Positions 27,294 through 36,250 of a stretch of DNA of 61,663 nt are shown here, in pieces. The translations under genes and the position numbers were made by a program. The DNA is taken from the NCBI GenBank assembly GCA_017510985.1, contig JAFWLR010000012.1, positions 1 through 61,663 of the forward strand, written 5' to 3'. Origin of the DNA: Candidatus Saccharimonadota bacterium. GTDB lineage: Bacteria; Patescibacteriota; Saccharimonadia; Saccharimonadales; Saccharimonadaceae. Each line of letters begins with the position of its first letter. Position 1 is the first letter of the stretch. A model generated the notes under the pieces. That model saw only the letters and a list, made by a program, of their open reading frames with translations, was not told the origin of the DNA and ran no database searches.

Positions 27294-28485
27294 AACGGTA
27301 TATGTAGGGATGAGCGGAGGAGTGGATTCGAGCGTGGCGGCTTTATTGCTGTTGGAACAGGGTTACAAGGTGGTGGGGGTATATATGAAAAACTGGTCGG
27401 AAGATTTACCTGGAATGAAATGCCCATGGGCGGAGGATTTAGCTGACGCCAAGCGAGTGGCGGTGAAACTGGGGATTGATTTTGAAGTGTGGGATTTTGA
27501 AAAAGAATACCGAGAGAAAGTGGTAGAATATATGCTGCGTGAATTCCGTGCTGGCAATACGCCTAATCCGGATATTATGTGTAATCAAGAGATTAAGTTT
27601 AAATTGTTTTATGAAAAGGCCATGGCAGCTGGGGCGGATTTTATCACTACAGGACATTATGCTAGGGTACTCTGGGCGGGTCCTGCCGGGCTTTCCTCCC
27701 CCAAAATTTTGCAAAGCAAACATTTTGGGGGTCCCCCTAGAGGTCCGTCACCCGCCCATGTCTGCCTGGCTAGAGCTATAGATGAGAATAAGGATCAAAC
27801 TTATTTCCTCTATCGTATCTCAGAAGAGGCTTTAAGGCACACCATTTTTCCGATTGGGGAAATGTGTAAACCGGAAGTAAAAAAACTAGCCAAAGAGCGT
27901 GGATTACATAATGCTTACAAAAAAGAGTCTATGGGGGTGTGTTTTGTAGGCCAGGTGGGAATGAAAGATTTTTTGAAAAAATATATCGATGTGCGGCCGG
28001 GCGAGATAAGGGAGGTTGAGTCCGATAAAGTATTAGGGTATCACGAGGGGGCGGTATTCTATACGATCGGGCAACGACATGGGCTGTATCTAAATGGGAT
28101 GAAGGGGGAAGTGAATGATGGCATGCCGTATTATGTGGTGGCAAAAGATACTAAACAAAACATTGTATATGTGTCGAAAAACCTGAATGACAAACGAATT
28201 TGGGTACGAGAATTAAAACTACGAGACATGGTTTTTCGGGCGGGTCCCGCCGAGCTTTCCTCCCCTAAAACTTTACAAAGCAAACATTCCGGAGGCTCTC
28301 CTCCGAGCCCGTCATTCACCTATACTAATCTTTCGGTTCGTTTACGACACCGAGCGCCGTTAATTCCGGCGGAGCTGGACGGGAACACACTAAAATTTGC
28401 ACAAGAAATTAAACGCCCAGCTAGTGGACAGAGCGCTGTGTTTTACCTAGACGAAGTTTGTCTAGGCGGCGGGATAATTATTTAG
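27286..28485 (+). CDS. mnmA: tRNA-specific 2-thiouridylase MnmA with two palindromic inserts
   Basis: MnmA thiolates U34 of Lys, Glu and Gln tRNAs using persulfide sulfur. The PP-loop GMSGGVDSSVAALLL is at the N-terminus, catalytic cysteines lie in PDIMCNQEIKF and ESMGVCFVGQ, and GATFYTIGQRHGL-like and DENKDQTYFL motifs are present. At 399 residues it is longer than the usual 360. The excess lies in two segments, after TTGHYARVL (27673-27758) and before the C-terminal barrel (28237-28322), both encoded by family B elements. Overlaps the desulfurase gene by eight bases; convergent with the small gene at 28482. Confidence 0.95.
   Translation: MAKTVYVGMSGGVDSSVAALLLLEQGYKVVGVYMKNWSEDLPGMKCPWAEDLADAKRVAVKLGIDFEVWDFEKEYREKVVEYMLREFRAGNTPNPDIMCNQEIKFKLFYEKAMAAGADFITTGHYARVLWAGPAGLSSPKILQSKHFGGPPRGPSPAHVCLARAIDENKDQTYFLYRISEEALRHTIFPIGEMCKPEVKKLAKERGLHNAYKKESMGVCFVGQVGMKDFLKKYIDVRPGEIREVESDKVLGYHEGAVFYTIGQRHGLYLNGMKGEVNDGMPYYVVAKDTKQNIVYVSKNLNDKRIWVRELKLRDMVFRAGPAELSSPKTLQSKHSGGSPPSPSFTYTNLSVRLRHRAPLIPAELDGNTLKFAQEIKRPASGQSAVFYLDEVCLGGGIII
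27673..27758 (+). repeat. Protein-coding palindromic element, family B, mnmA copy 1
   Basis: Arms TGGGCGGGT and ACCCGCCCA enclose CCCCCAAAATTTTGC and CATTTTGGGGG. Near-identical in its core to the copy in the upstream desulfurase gene, 1.3 kb away. It encodes an Ala/Gly/Pro/Ser-rich loop. Confidence 0.85.
28237..28322 (+). repeat. Protein-coding palindromic element, family B, mnmA copy 2 (degraded)
   Basis: The left half (CGGGCGGGTCC, CTTTCCTCCCC, then CAAAGCAAACATT) clearly matches the other family B copies; the right arm has drifted (GTCATTCACC in place of a perfect ACCCGCCC). It is read in the same frame as copy 1. The drift suggests an older insertion. Confidence 0.75.
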
Positions 28486-28688
28486 ACCATCATCATAGCA
28501 GCATTGGCGCAAAGTAAGATACCAGCAACGATAGCCATAGCAGTAACAATATAAACGTGCATACGCTCTTGATTAGAGATGCCTTGTTGCTTTTTGCTAG
28601 TGCGGGTGTTGGCCCGGCTGCCGGTTTGGCGTTGCTGTGTGCTAGATTTTTTAGTTTTGGTGGAAGTTTTTCTTTTTGCTTGTGCCAT
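28482..28688 (-). CDS. Small basic membrane protein
   Basis: This 68-residue protein has a very basic Lys/Thr/Gln-rich N-terminal half (about 1-40) and one membrane segment near the C-terminus (about 45-66). AGGAATT precedes the ATG on the minus strand. It overlaps the mnmA end by four bases in convergent orientation. Unknown function; the basic tail could contact nucleic acid or phospholipid. Confidence 0.7.
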   Translation of the reverse strand: MAQAKRKTSTKTKKSSTQQRQTGSRANTRTSKKQQGISNQERMHVYIVTAMAIVAGILLCANAAMMMV

Positions 28689-28768
28689 AATAATTCCTTT
28701 TTTATTATTCTTAAGGTTATTTTAGCACAGTTTTTGGAAAATGCAAGTAATTTTGATATAATTGCTGT

Positions 28769-30643
28769 ATGAATGCGAATGAGATCAGAAAAAAGTTTTT
28801 GGAGTTTCAAGAGGCGCGAGGGCACAAAGTGATTCAGCCAGCGCCATTAGTACTAGAAGGTGACCCAACCACCCTATTTACAGGGTCGGGGATGCAGCCT
28901 TTGTTGCCGTATTTGTTGGGCGAGCCGCATAAAGACGGAACGCGACTCTGCGATTCGCAACCATCGATGCGAATGCAAGATATAGATGAGGTGGGCGACC
29001 CTAGGCATACTACGGTGTTTGAAATGCTGGGAAACTGGTCTTTAGGGGATTACTTTAAGGAAGAACAGATACGGAATTTTTTTGAGTTTTTAACCTCTGT
29101 AGTGGGGTTAGATCCGGAGCGGATTTATGTGACCTGTTTTATTGGCAACGAAAAGTACGGTATCCCTAAAGATACAGAAACGGCGAAGATTTGGCAAAAA
29201 GTATTTGAAGAGATGGGGATAGAGGCGAAAATTGCGGAAATTGGGGAAGCCGCTAGAGGTGACGAGAGGGGGATTAAGCCAGGCGAAAGGATTTTCTTTT
29301 ATGATGACCATGAAAACTGGTGGTCGCGCGGGGGTGGGTGTGAAACTACCCCAATTGGTGACCCCTGTGGGCCAGACTCAGAAGTATTTTACGACTTTGG
29401 GGCCGATTTGCAAGATGAGGCAAAATACGGGAAAGCACATCCAGCGAGCGACGGGGCCAGATTTATGGAAATAGGCAACCAAGTGTTTATGCAATACCGA
29501 AGATTGCCAGATGGTACGTTTGAGGAATTAGAGAAGAAAAATGTGGATTTTGGGGGTGGATTAGAACGGATTGCGGCAGCGGCAATTGGGTCGTTTGACG
29601 TGTTTAAGATTTCGCTGATGAAGCCAATTATTGATAAGTTGGAAGAAATATCAGGGAAAAAATATGAAAATAATACCGACGAAATGCGGGTAATCGCTGA
29701 TCATATCAGGGGTGCGTATCTGTTGGCGGCGCAAGGGTTAGTGCCATCTAATAAGACACAGGGGTATGCGATGCGACGATTGCTCCGGAGGGCGATATTG
29801 CGGGCACTAGACCTCGGGATTTCGTCCAACTTCTTGTCAGAAATTGTACCGATTGTAGCAGAGAACTATGCAGAGTTGCCAGATTCAGTTTTGACGCATA
29901 GGGAAAGTGCGCTAGAGGTGATGCTGCGAGAGGAAGAGATGTTCCGAAAAACGCTCAATAGAGGTTTAAGGGAACTGAAGAAAATTCCTAAACAGCAATT
30001 ATCTGGGTATGATTTGTTTAAGTTGCAGGATACCTATGGTTTTCCGTTGGAATTATCCGTAGAGGAATGCTACCGGGAAGGGATTAAGCTGACTGATGAC
30101 TATATGAAAGAGTTTGAGGCGGCGCTTAAAGAACAGCGCGAGCGGTCACAAACGGCTTCGAAGGGAATGTTTAAGGGTGGATTAGAAGATCATGGCGAAC
30201 AGACGGTAAAATATCATACCGCTACGCATCTGTTACTGGCGGCTTTGCAAAAATTAATTTCACCCGATATTGTGCAAAAGGGTTCAAATATCACTTCAGA
30301 GAGGGTGCGATTTGATTTTAATTGTGACCATAAGTTGACGCCAGAGGAAAAAGAGGCAGTAGAAAAACAAGTGAACAAGTGGATAGAGGCGGATTTGCCG
30401 GTGGTACATGATGAATATGATAAGGCTTATGCACGAGACGAGTTGCACGCACACGGGCAGTTCTGGGATAAATACCCCGAGAAATTGACGGTTTACACGA
30501 TTGGAGATTTTGACAGCCCAGTATCGCGCGAAGTATGCGGTGGGCCGCACGTGGAACACACGGGAGCGATAGGGAAATTTAAGATAAAAAAAGAGGAATC
30601 TTCCTCGGCTGGCGTGCGGCGGGTTAAGGCGGTGATAGAATAA
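28769..30643 (+). CDS. alaS: Alanyl-tRNA synthetase, short form
   Basis: This enzyme charges tRNA-Ala. The catalytic domain includes HTTVFEMLGNWSLGDYFK, FGGGLERIAAA and the tRNA-recognition region; the editing domain is present with HTATHLLLAALQ and CGGPHVEHTG. The chain stops at 624 residues just after the editing domain, about 250 short of the usual 870, so the C-terminal oligomerisation/tRNA-elbow (C-Ala/DHHA1) domain is missing. The stop is followed directly by a terminator, so this is not an obvious frameshift. Leaderless: TATAAT is six bases before ATG. Confidence 0.96.
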   Translation: MNANEIRKKFLEFQEARGHKVIQPAPLVLEGDPTTLFTGSGMQPLLPYLLGEPHKDGTRLCDSQPSMRMQDIDEVGDPRHTTVFEMLGNWSLGDYFKEEQIRNFFEFLTSVVGLDPERIYVTCFIGNEKYGIPKDTETAKIWQKVFEEMGIEAKIAEIGEAARGDERGIKPGERIFFYDDHENWWSRGGGCETTPIGDPCGPDSEVFYDFGADLQDEAKYGKAHPASDGARFMEIGNQVFMQYRRLPDGTFEELEKKNVDFGGGLERIAAAAIGSFDVFKISLMKPIIDKLEEISGKKYENNTDEMRVIADHIRGAYLLAAQGLVPSNKTQGYAMRRLLRRAILRALDLGISSNFLSEIVPIVAENYAELPDSVLTHRESALEVMLREEEMFRKTLNRGLRELKKIPKQQLSGYDLFKLQDTYGFPLELSVEECYREGIKLTDDYMKEFEAALKEQRERSQTASKGMFKGGLEDHGEQTVKYHTATHLLLAALQKLISPDIVQKGSNITSERVRFDFNCDHKLTPEEKEAVEKQVNKWIEADLPVVHDEYDKAYARDELHAHGQFWDKYPEKLTVYTIGDFDSPVSREVCGGPHVEHTGAIGKFKIKKEESSSAGVRRVKAVIE

Positions 30644-30673
30644 AAAGGACACCCTTAAAGAGTGCCCTTTTAT
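30642..30673. terminator. Terminator shared by alaS and convergent gene
   Basis: AAAAAGGACACCC-TTAAA-GAGTGCCCTTTTATA forms a hairpin with A-rich and T-rich flanks between convergent genes and can serve both strands. Confidence 0.75.
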
Positions 30674-30676
30674 ATA

Positions 30677-31474
30677 CTAGTGAGACATTGGCTGTTGGTT
30701 TGGCGCAAGAGCTAAAATATGATCAACACTCTCTTTTAGCCTGGAGATTTCTTCTGGCGTTATGAAATGAAATGTTGTTTTGGGCAAATATTTTGCCTGC
30801 TTTGCTGATAGATTAAGCTGTTCAGCAAGAGCCATAGTCACCAATTCTAACAACTCTCCTTCGAAATAAGTCCTTACGATGGCCTCAATCTCATCGTTAA
30901 GTTCTGCTAGTACTGTGTCCGTTTTCTCATCATACGGGGTGCTGTTATCAGAAATTCCTCGCAGCGTAGTAAGTTTTGATACTCTGCTGCTTAACTCACC
31001 TATGGCTTTATCTGCATAGTAGTATTCTACTGCTAGATATCTACATCCATTTTTGCAGATACCTTTGTAATATATTTCCCTTAATTTGTCGTAACAGTCA
31101 ATTTTGCGCTGCCTGACATCATCACTGCTATCTCTGTGGCGAGATGTACTACAAAAGATGTCACTATCATCTGTAGCGGCGGGGCGCCAACTTTTATACA
31201 TGCCGCTGTTGACTTTGATTATCCAATCCTCAACGCGCTGTGCAAAAGGAGCGGCTGATACATCAGGAAGTTCGATCATTGGGCAATCTTGCAGGAGCTC
31301 TAACATAGCTTTTTTCTTGGCCTCTTCTTTCCGTCTTTTGCTGTCAAGCATTCTCCCCAGCAAATGCTTCGGATCTCGATTATACCTACAATAAATATAT
31401 AAATCGTAAAGCCAGTTCACAGATATGAAGCACACTGCACAAGCGAGTAGTACCAAAATTATTATCTCAACCAT
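30677..31474 (-). CDS. Hypothetical membrane-anchored protein
   Basis: This 265-residue protein has an N-terminal membrane segment (about 4-24) and a mostly helical soluble part with many charged residues and a middle segment YKGICKNGCRYLAVEYYYADKA. GAAGGGATATTGGT precedes the ATG, an SD-type start. No family recognised. Like the genes at 23458, 43921 and 47861 it has balanced codon use and an SD leader. Confidence 0.75.
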   Translation of the reverse strand: MVEIIILVLLACAVCFISVNWLYDLYIYCRYNRDPKHLLGRMLDSKRRKEEAKKKAMLELLQDCPMIELPDVSAAPFAQRVEDWIIKVNSGMYKSWRPAATDDSDIFCSTSRHRDSSDDVRQRKIDCYDKLREIYYKGICKNGCRYLAVEYYYADKAIGELSSRVSKLTTLRGISDNSTPYDEKTDTVLAELNDEIEAIVRTYFEGELLELVTMALAEQLNLSAKQAKYLPKTTFHFITPEEISRLKESVDHILALAPNQQPMSH

Positions 31475-31590
31475 ACCAATATCCCTTCTCTATAAATGTG
31501 CTTTTGATATATATAAGAGCTTTCAGACAGCTCGGAACCAAACTGATAACCTTATTATAATATAAGTTTAATAAAAAATCAATAATTAAA

Positions 31591-32814
31591 TCAGTTTTGG
31601 AGTAGTTTGGCAATTTTGGCGCGAAGTTTGTTCTCGGAGGGGGCGCCGGCGAGGGTGTCTACGCCGACCCGGAGTAATCCGAGTGCAGTAGCAAAGGAAT
31701 AATCTAGAGCGAATTGGTCGTCAATAATTAAATTAGGCAACTCGTTAACATCTATAAGGTGAATTAGTGGGCGCCGGGCAAAAGGTAGACCCTCGTACCA
31801 ATCAGAAATAGCAAGTGTCTCCTGCAACAACGATAGTCCTGCGCCGCCGCCACAGAGCAAAATATTGCGAGGCAAGCTGCCGACATTTTCAAATTCTTCG
31901 AGGGCTACTTCTACACCTGTTAGCCAGACAGAAATGTTGCGCGAGAGGGCGGTCTCGATTTTGGATTTGATTCTATCATCTAGCTTGCCAGTGTCGTAGT
32001 CTAGTTTGTAGTTCTCGGCGGTTTCGAAATCTACACCGAGGGACTCGGCAATTTGGTGAGTAAAGCTGCGGCCACCAATGCCAAACATTTTGGTACCTTC
32101 TACACCTCCATCCTCGACTACAGCAATGTCAGTAGTACCGCCCCCGATATCCATGACGATCCCAGAGAAACTAGATTCTACGTCGTCTCCTAGGCAGGCC
32201 CGGCAGACGGCAAATGGCTCTACTGCTACGGTAAGTAAGTCTAAATTCAGCTCAGCACAAACTTTCTCAATGGCTGCAACATGAATAAGGGGAGCAAAAG
32301 CAGTGTAGAATTGAATCACGATGTCTGAGCCTTTGAAACCAATGGGGTTGGATATTTTGTAACCATCAATCGTGAGTGAGACAATAGCTGAATTGATAAG
32401 ACGAACTTCGACGTTTTCATTGCCAGTCTCAAGTGCTACTGTCTTCTTGGCAACCTCGCCGGACTTTTGCTGAACTTTTTTGATGATTTGTTCCATTTCG
32501 GCATTGGTAATAGGCTTGTTGGGATTCTTGCGGGAGTAATTAACGGTAGTAGTATTGCCCTTAATGAGCTCGCCAGCGATGCCGACTACCGTAAGGTTAG
32601 CACGCTCACCGGCTTGTTTTTCTACCTCGATTAAAGCCTCTTCGCAAACTGAAACTACCGCTGGAATATCCGCCACGGCACCAGCGTGCATGTTGCCTTC
32701 GACTTGACGAGCCTTGCCGACACCGAGAATTTCGAGGTTACCTTTCTTGGCAGGTCGAGCTAGAACCGCCTTAACAAATTCTGTGCCAATGTCTAACGCT
32801 AGAATAGTGCTCAT
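31591..32814 (-). CDS. Actin-like ATPase of the FtsA/PilM family
   Basis: This 407-residue protein has the actin-type ATPase fold. Phosphate motifs are ALDIGTEFVKAVLA at the N-terminus, MDIGGGTTDIAVVEDG in the middle and LLCGGGAGLSLLQE near the C-terminus. The region between (GIAGELIKGNTTTVNYSR...) looks like the FtsA SHS2 insertion. FtsA tethers FtsZ to the membrane, whereas PilM organises type IV pili; no ftsZ or pil gene is adjacent, so the choice stays open. Minus-strand TATAAT lies six bases before ATG (leaderless). Confidence 0.85.
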   Translation of the reverse strand: MSTILALDIGTEFVKAVLARPAKKGNLEILGVGKARQVEGNMHAGAVADIPAVVSVCEEALIEVEKQAGERANLTVVGIAGELIKGNTTTVNYSRKNPNKPITNAEMEQIIKKVQQKSGEVAKKTVALETGNENVEVRLINSAIVSLTIDGYKISNPIGFKGSDIVIQFYTAFAPLIHVAAIEKVCAELNLDLLTVAVEPFAVCRACLGDDVESSFSGIVMDIGGGTTDIAVVEDGGVEGTKMFGIGGRSFTHQIAESLGVDFETAENYKLDYDTGKLDDRIKSKIETALSRNISVWLTGVEVALEEFENVGSLPRNILLCGGGAGLSLLQETLAISDWYEGLPFARRPLIHLIDVNELPNLIIDDQFALDYSFATALGLLRVGVDTLAGAPSENKLRAKIAKLLQN

Positions 32815-32974
32815 GGTTCAATTATAGCACATTTAGACAATCAAAACGTTAATGATTTACAAAAGACTAATTTACCCCTGTTATTACGTAAAATACAGCT
32901 TTTTGATTGTAATATTTTGCTAAATTGAGGGGTTGCAAATGAGAATGGATGTGCTAAAATGGAAGTATAACAAT

Positions 32975-33026
32975 TTCCATAGTCAAAACGTACATTAGAG
33001 AAAAAATGAAAGATTTATGAAGGTAG
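32975..33026 (+). promoter_or_regulatory. Upstream arm and promoter region of FISUMP gene
   Basis: TTTCCATAGTCAAAACG (about 32975) pairs with CGTTTTGGCTATGGAAA (about 33081), enclosing the first GGCACC element. The promoter is probably TTGCAA and TAAAAT further upstream near 32933-32960. Confidence 0.5.
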
Positions 33027-33152
33027 AATTGGCACCGTTAGGTAGCGGAATGCCTTCGTGAATCTTTGCGATTTCGATGTGCGTTTTGGCTATGGAAAAC
33101 CTAGCGGTGCCAATTTTGCGCATATCCCCGTAGAAGTTGGCACCGCTGGGGG
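33027..33152 (+). promoter_or_regulatory. Structured FISUMP leader, copy 2
   Basis: The order is AATTGGCACCGTTAGGT, then ACCTAGCGGTGCCAATT, then GCGCATATCC, then GTTGGCACCGCTGGGGGAAA, ending 26 bases before the ATG. The first and third elements can each pair with the middle one, so two exclusive folds exist. Same architecture as 16441-16563 and 52768-52872. Confidence 0.7.
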
Positions 33153-33178
33153 AAATAATAACCACAAGCGAGGTAGAT

Positions 33179-34987
33179 ATGCAGGTCATCAATTATAAAC
33201 TAGAAAAACAAATCAACCATATTATATATGGTATGGTGGGTGGATTATTAATATTTACGATTTTGGCTGGGCTAGGATTGGCTTTTAGTAATGTCTTCGC
33301 AATTGCTGGTACCGCTAGCGATAGCATTTCTTCTCGCGCTTCCGTGACTGTGACCGCCACCTGTTCTATGACAGCTAATATCTCTTCTGCTCATAATGCT
33401 ACTTTGCCTAATGGTGTCTGGTCTGGTAACAATGGATATTATCCAGATGGCATAGGTAAAACTACTATTTCTACTATTTGTAATGATTCTTCTGGTTATT
33501 CTATCTATGCAGTAGGTTACACTGGTGATAGTACTTCTGGCAATAATACAGTGCTGCGTGATACTAATCTAGGTAGTAATTATGATATTATTACTGGCAC
33601 TAATCAAGGTGGCAACAATTCTAACTGGATGATGAAACTAACCAAAGTGACAGATTCTAGTATTTCTTATTTGCCAGAAAACATGACCATAGAGAATGGT
33701 TTTGATAGCAATAATTATCATGTGATACCGAGTGAATATACTGAAGCTGTCCGTTATAGTTCTGCTACTGATGCTATGTTAGGATCTAAAATAGAAACCA
33801 CCTATGCTGCTTATATTGCTACTGCTCAGCCGGCTGGCACTTATGAGGGGCAGGTAAAATATACTCTTGTACATCCAGGTGGTACTGATATACCTACGGT
33901 AGATACGATGCAAAATGTCGCAGAGTGGGGCGGAAGAGTAGGTGTAGGTGAAACTGTGACTGCTACTGATAGTAGGGATGGTAATACTTATAAAGTTACT
34001 GGTATCTGTACAGAGTTTAATGCTACTAATCCTAACAATTGTGATCATTATGAACTCTGGATGACTGAAAATCTAGACCTGGCCCTATCTACCAATGGAG
34101 CAATTAGTACAGATGGCGAGACTGCTACAGCACTAACTTCTGAAAACACAGATTTAAACGAATATGGTACTGGTACTCTTACTCCAGCTTATGGCTACAC
34201 TTGTTCTAATAGTGATCCTAATTGTACTAGTGGAATCATCACTTGGACACCAGGGGCTACTTTAGCTACCCCAGCTACCATTAGTGACTTTAGCTATTCT
34301 GGTAGTGCTACTACGGTAGTAAGTAACTGGGTTAATGATAATTACGCTCCTCACTGGGCTGAAGGACGGCTTAATGGCAATATCAATAATGAAGTCTACA
34401 CCAGGAGTTATGACGTAATTTACACTTCCTTGTCCGATTGTGTTGCTTCTAACACTCCAGATCAGTGTGCTCACTGGCATATTGGTAATTATTATAACTG
34501 GTCTGCAGCTGTAGCCACTAATAACACCAATATTGATACTTATAAAACTCAATACACTACCATGCCAAACTCCATTTGCCCGGCTGGCTGGCATTTACCT
34601 AAAGGCCTCACTGGTTCTGATACTAGCGATGATTCTGACTTATCAGACTTTAACACTGTTTTCTACGCTAATGGTATGACTGGTGATGGTGGCAATCCGG
34701 CTGGTAAAGACTTTGCTGGTGGTACTAATGTTAAATACTCTGGTACAGGCTGGAGCAAAATGTCTAGCGACCCCTTCTATTTCGTGCGCTCCGGGCGCGT
34801 TAACGGTACTACCCTGGCTTACTCTACCGGTGTCGGCTACTATTGGTCTAGTACTGTAGCTACCTCGGGTACTAACGCGTACTACCTGTACTTCTCTTCT
34901 AGCGAGCTATACCCCTCGGGCGTGCACTATCGCGGCTTCGGGTTTTCGGTGCGTTGTGTAGCGCCGTTACCAGGAAATCAACAATAG
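33179..34987 (+). CDS. FISUMP-domain secreted protein
   Basis: This 602-residue protein starts at MQVINYKLEKQ (SD-like GAGGT upstream). It has a long N-terminal hydrophobic segment (about 14-40, signal or anchor), a Ser/Thr/Asn-rich beta region with cysteines, then a FISUMP domain with YELWMTENLDL, HIGNYYNWSAA, SICPAGWHLPKG, GYYWSSTV and GFGFSVRCVAP. Its N-terminus differs from the three paralogs at 15065, 53191 and 60646. The final 200 bases are GC-rich and Y-ending. The gene is preceded by the structured leader and ends eight bases from the convergent rluB. Confidence 0.87.
   Translation: MQVINYKLEKQINHIIYGMVGGLLIFTILAGLGLAFSNVFAIAGTASDSISSRASVTVTATCSMTANISSAHNATLPNGVWSGNNGYYPDGIGKTTISTICNDSSGYSIYAVGYTGDSTSGNNTVLRDTNLGSNYDIITGTNQGGNNSNWMMKLTKVTDSSISYLPENMTIENGFDSNNYHVIPSEYTEAVRYSSATDAMLGSKIETTYAAYIATAQPAGTYEGQVKYTLVHPGGTDIPTVDTMQNVAEWGGRVGVGETVTATDSRDGNTYKVTGICTEFNATNPNNCDHYELWMTENLDLALSTNGAISTDGETATALTSENTDLNEYGTGTLTPAYGYTCSNSDPNCTSGIITWTPGATLATPATISDFSYSGSATTVVSNWVNDNYAPHWAEGRLNGNINNEVYTRSYDVIYTSLSDCVASNTPDQCAHWHIGNYYNWSAAVATNNTNIDTYKTQYTTMPNSICPAGWHLPKGLTGSDTSDDSDLSDFNTVFYANGMTGDGGNPAGKDFAGGTNVKYSGTGWSKMSSDPFYFVRSGRVNGTTLAYSTGVGYYWSSTVATSGTNAYYLYFSSSELYPSGVHYRGFGFSVRCVAPLPGNQQ
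34770..34975 (+). other. Candidate hypervariable patch at FISUMP C-terminus
   Basis: Composition shifts from the ACT/GGT-dominated body to GC-rich NNC codons around FYFVRSGR, YYWSST and GFGFSVRCV. This is the position expected for a diversity-generating-retroelement variable region in a C-type-lectin fold, but no template or reverse transcriptase is visible. Confidence 0.35.
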
Positions 34988-34995
34988 TTTTTAGC

Positions 34996-35784
34996 CTAAG
35001 ATGGATTGGGGATTTCTTGGTAATGGCCAGACTTAAGAGTGCCGAGTGCAAATTTGCCGAGCTTAGTGCGATGAAGTTTAACGACCTCGTAACCGAGCGC
35101 CGCAAAGGTGCGACGGATTTGACGGTTGCGACCCTCAGTTAAAATGACCTGGTAACGAGGTAGTACCGCCGTCTTTCTCGGGCCGGCGTCGCCGCCGCCC
35201 GTCGTTACGGGGGCGGCGCGCCTTATACCTCGGTCGTAACCTGCGGACTCCCTCGAAAGAGGTGGTACTACCTCGTCTCGAACAATATTGAATTTAGATA
35301 CGCCGTCCGGGAGGAGGATGCCGAAGTCAGAAATCATTTGTTGGTGGAGGGGAGCTAAGGGCTTGTCGAGCTCGACCTCATAAATTTTTTCTTTTTTAAA
35401 CTTGGGGTGGGTCATTTGATAGGCAAAATCGCCATCATTGGTAAGCAAAATGAGGCCGGAGGAATCTTTGTCTAGCCTGCCAACGGTCTTAAGCTGGTGA
35501 TATTTTTGAGGTAATAAATCGTAAATGGTAGGAGCATTGCCCTGAGCGCGACGAGAGCAAACATAGCCGACTGGCTTATTGAAGGCGAGGTATAAATAGT
35601 CGGTAGCGTGAGGGATGATTTTATTGTTGTAACATATATTTGACGTCTCGTCAATTTTAGTTCCCAATACCGCTGTTTTGCCATTTACCGTAACCTTACC
35701 GGCAGCAATTAGCTCGTCGGCCTCGCGGCGAGAGACACCGATGTGTTCAGCTAAGTATTTATTGAGCCGGACTTGGTTGTTCAT
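34996..35784 (-). CDS. RluB/RsuA-family pseudouridine synthase with palindromic insert
   Basis: This 262-residue enzyme makes pseudouridine in rRNA. It has an N-terminal S4 domain (VRLNKYLAEHIGVSRREADELI), the catalytic motif TVGRLDKDSSGLILLTNDG with the active Asp, and the C-terminal YQVILTEGRNRQIRRTF. Between the central sheet and that last motif is an insert of about 40 residues encoded by a family A palindromic element in reverse orientation relative to the one in tgt. It overlaps the response regulator gene by 26 bases. RluB, RluE, RluF or RsuA specificity cannot be decided. Confidence 0.92.
   Translation of the reverse strand: MNNQVRLNKYLAEHIGVSRREADELIAAGKVTVNGKTAVLGTKIDETSNICYNNKIIPHATDYLYLAFNKPVGYVCSRRAQGNAPTIYDLLPQKYHQLKTVGRLDKDSSGLILLTNDGDFAYQMTHPKFKKEKIYEVELDKPLAPLHQQMISDFGILLPDGVSKFNIVRDEVVPPLSRESAGYDRGIRRAAPVTTGGGDAGPRKTAVLPRYQVILTEGRNRQIRRTFAALGYEVVKLHRTKLGKFALGTLKSGHYQEIPNPS
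35156..35275 (-). repeat. Protein-coding palindromic element, family A, in rluB-type gene
   Basis: Arms CGAGGTAGTACC (35156-35167) and GGTACTACCTCG (35264-35275) are perfectly complementary. The apex stem of GC triplets has loop TCGTTA, and CTTATACCTCGG follows, as in tgt. The length of 120 bp is exactly 40 codons. The strand homologous to the tgt coding strand is the plus strand here, so the gene reads the element's opposite strand, and it is open too. Confidence 0.85.
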
Positions 35785-36250
35785 CTTGTGTAGTTGGTTG
35801 AGGTTGTGGAGCTGGCTGGGATACAGGGGCGGTGGGTGTTGAGGCTGGAGCGGGTTCGGGCGCAGGCGGTACAGCAGTAGGCTTGTCGCCTAGAACCTCG
35901 TGGATAGTATTGACAACATCTTCAATGCCGACTTGGGATTTGACCAAGTAGCGATCGGCACCGAGGCGTTCACCACGTTGACGTTGATCGTCAGCAGACA
36001 ACGCGGTCATCATGATAACTTTGATCCCGGCAGTTTCAGGAGTGGAACGTAAGATGTCTAACATATCAAAACCAGAAATTTTGGGCATCATGATGTCCGA
36101 TAAGATTAAATCTGGCTTTTCACGAACCGCGACAGCTAAAGCCTCTTCGCCATCGCCAGCCGATACTACATCGTAGCCTTCGGCGGTAATACGGATACTG
36201 TAGATTTCACGTAAGGACGCATCGTCTTCTACTACCATTATTTTGCTCAT
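35759..36250 (-). CDS. Single-domain response regulator with Pro/Gln tail
   Basis: This 163-residue protein has a receiver domain (about 1-120) with VVEDDASLREIY, phosphoacceptor Asp in PDLILSDIMMPKISG, switch Thr in MMTALSADD and Lys in YLVKSQVG. There is no DNA-binding domain; instead a roughly 35-residue Pro/Ala/Gln-rich tail like that on the neighbouring kinase. It overlaps the kinase gene by four bases (ATGA). It probably signals by protein contact. Confidence 0.93.
   Translation of the reverse strand: MSKIMVVEDDASLREIYSIRITAEGYDVVSAGDGEEALAVAVREKPDLILSDIMMPKISGFDMLDILRSTPETAGIKVIMMTALSADDQRQRGERLGADRYLVKSQVGIEDVVNTIHEVLGDKPTAVPPAPEPAPASTPTAPVSQPAPQPQPTTQDEQPSPAQ

Noticed and set aside
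26329-28322. Family B elements as internal terminators or promoters
   Set aside because: They have no T-runs and lie inside open frames of conserved enzymes that continue beyond them.
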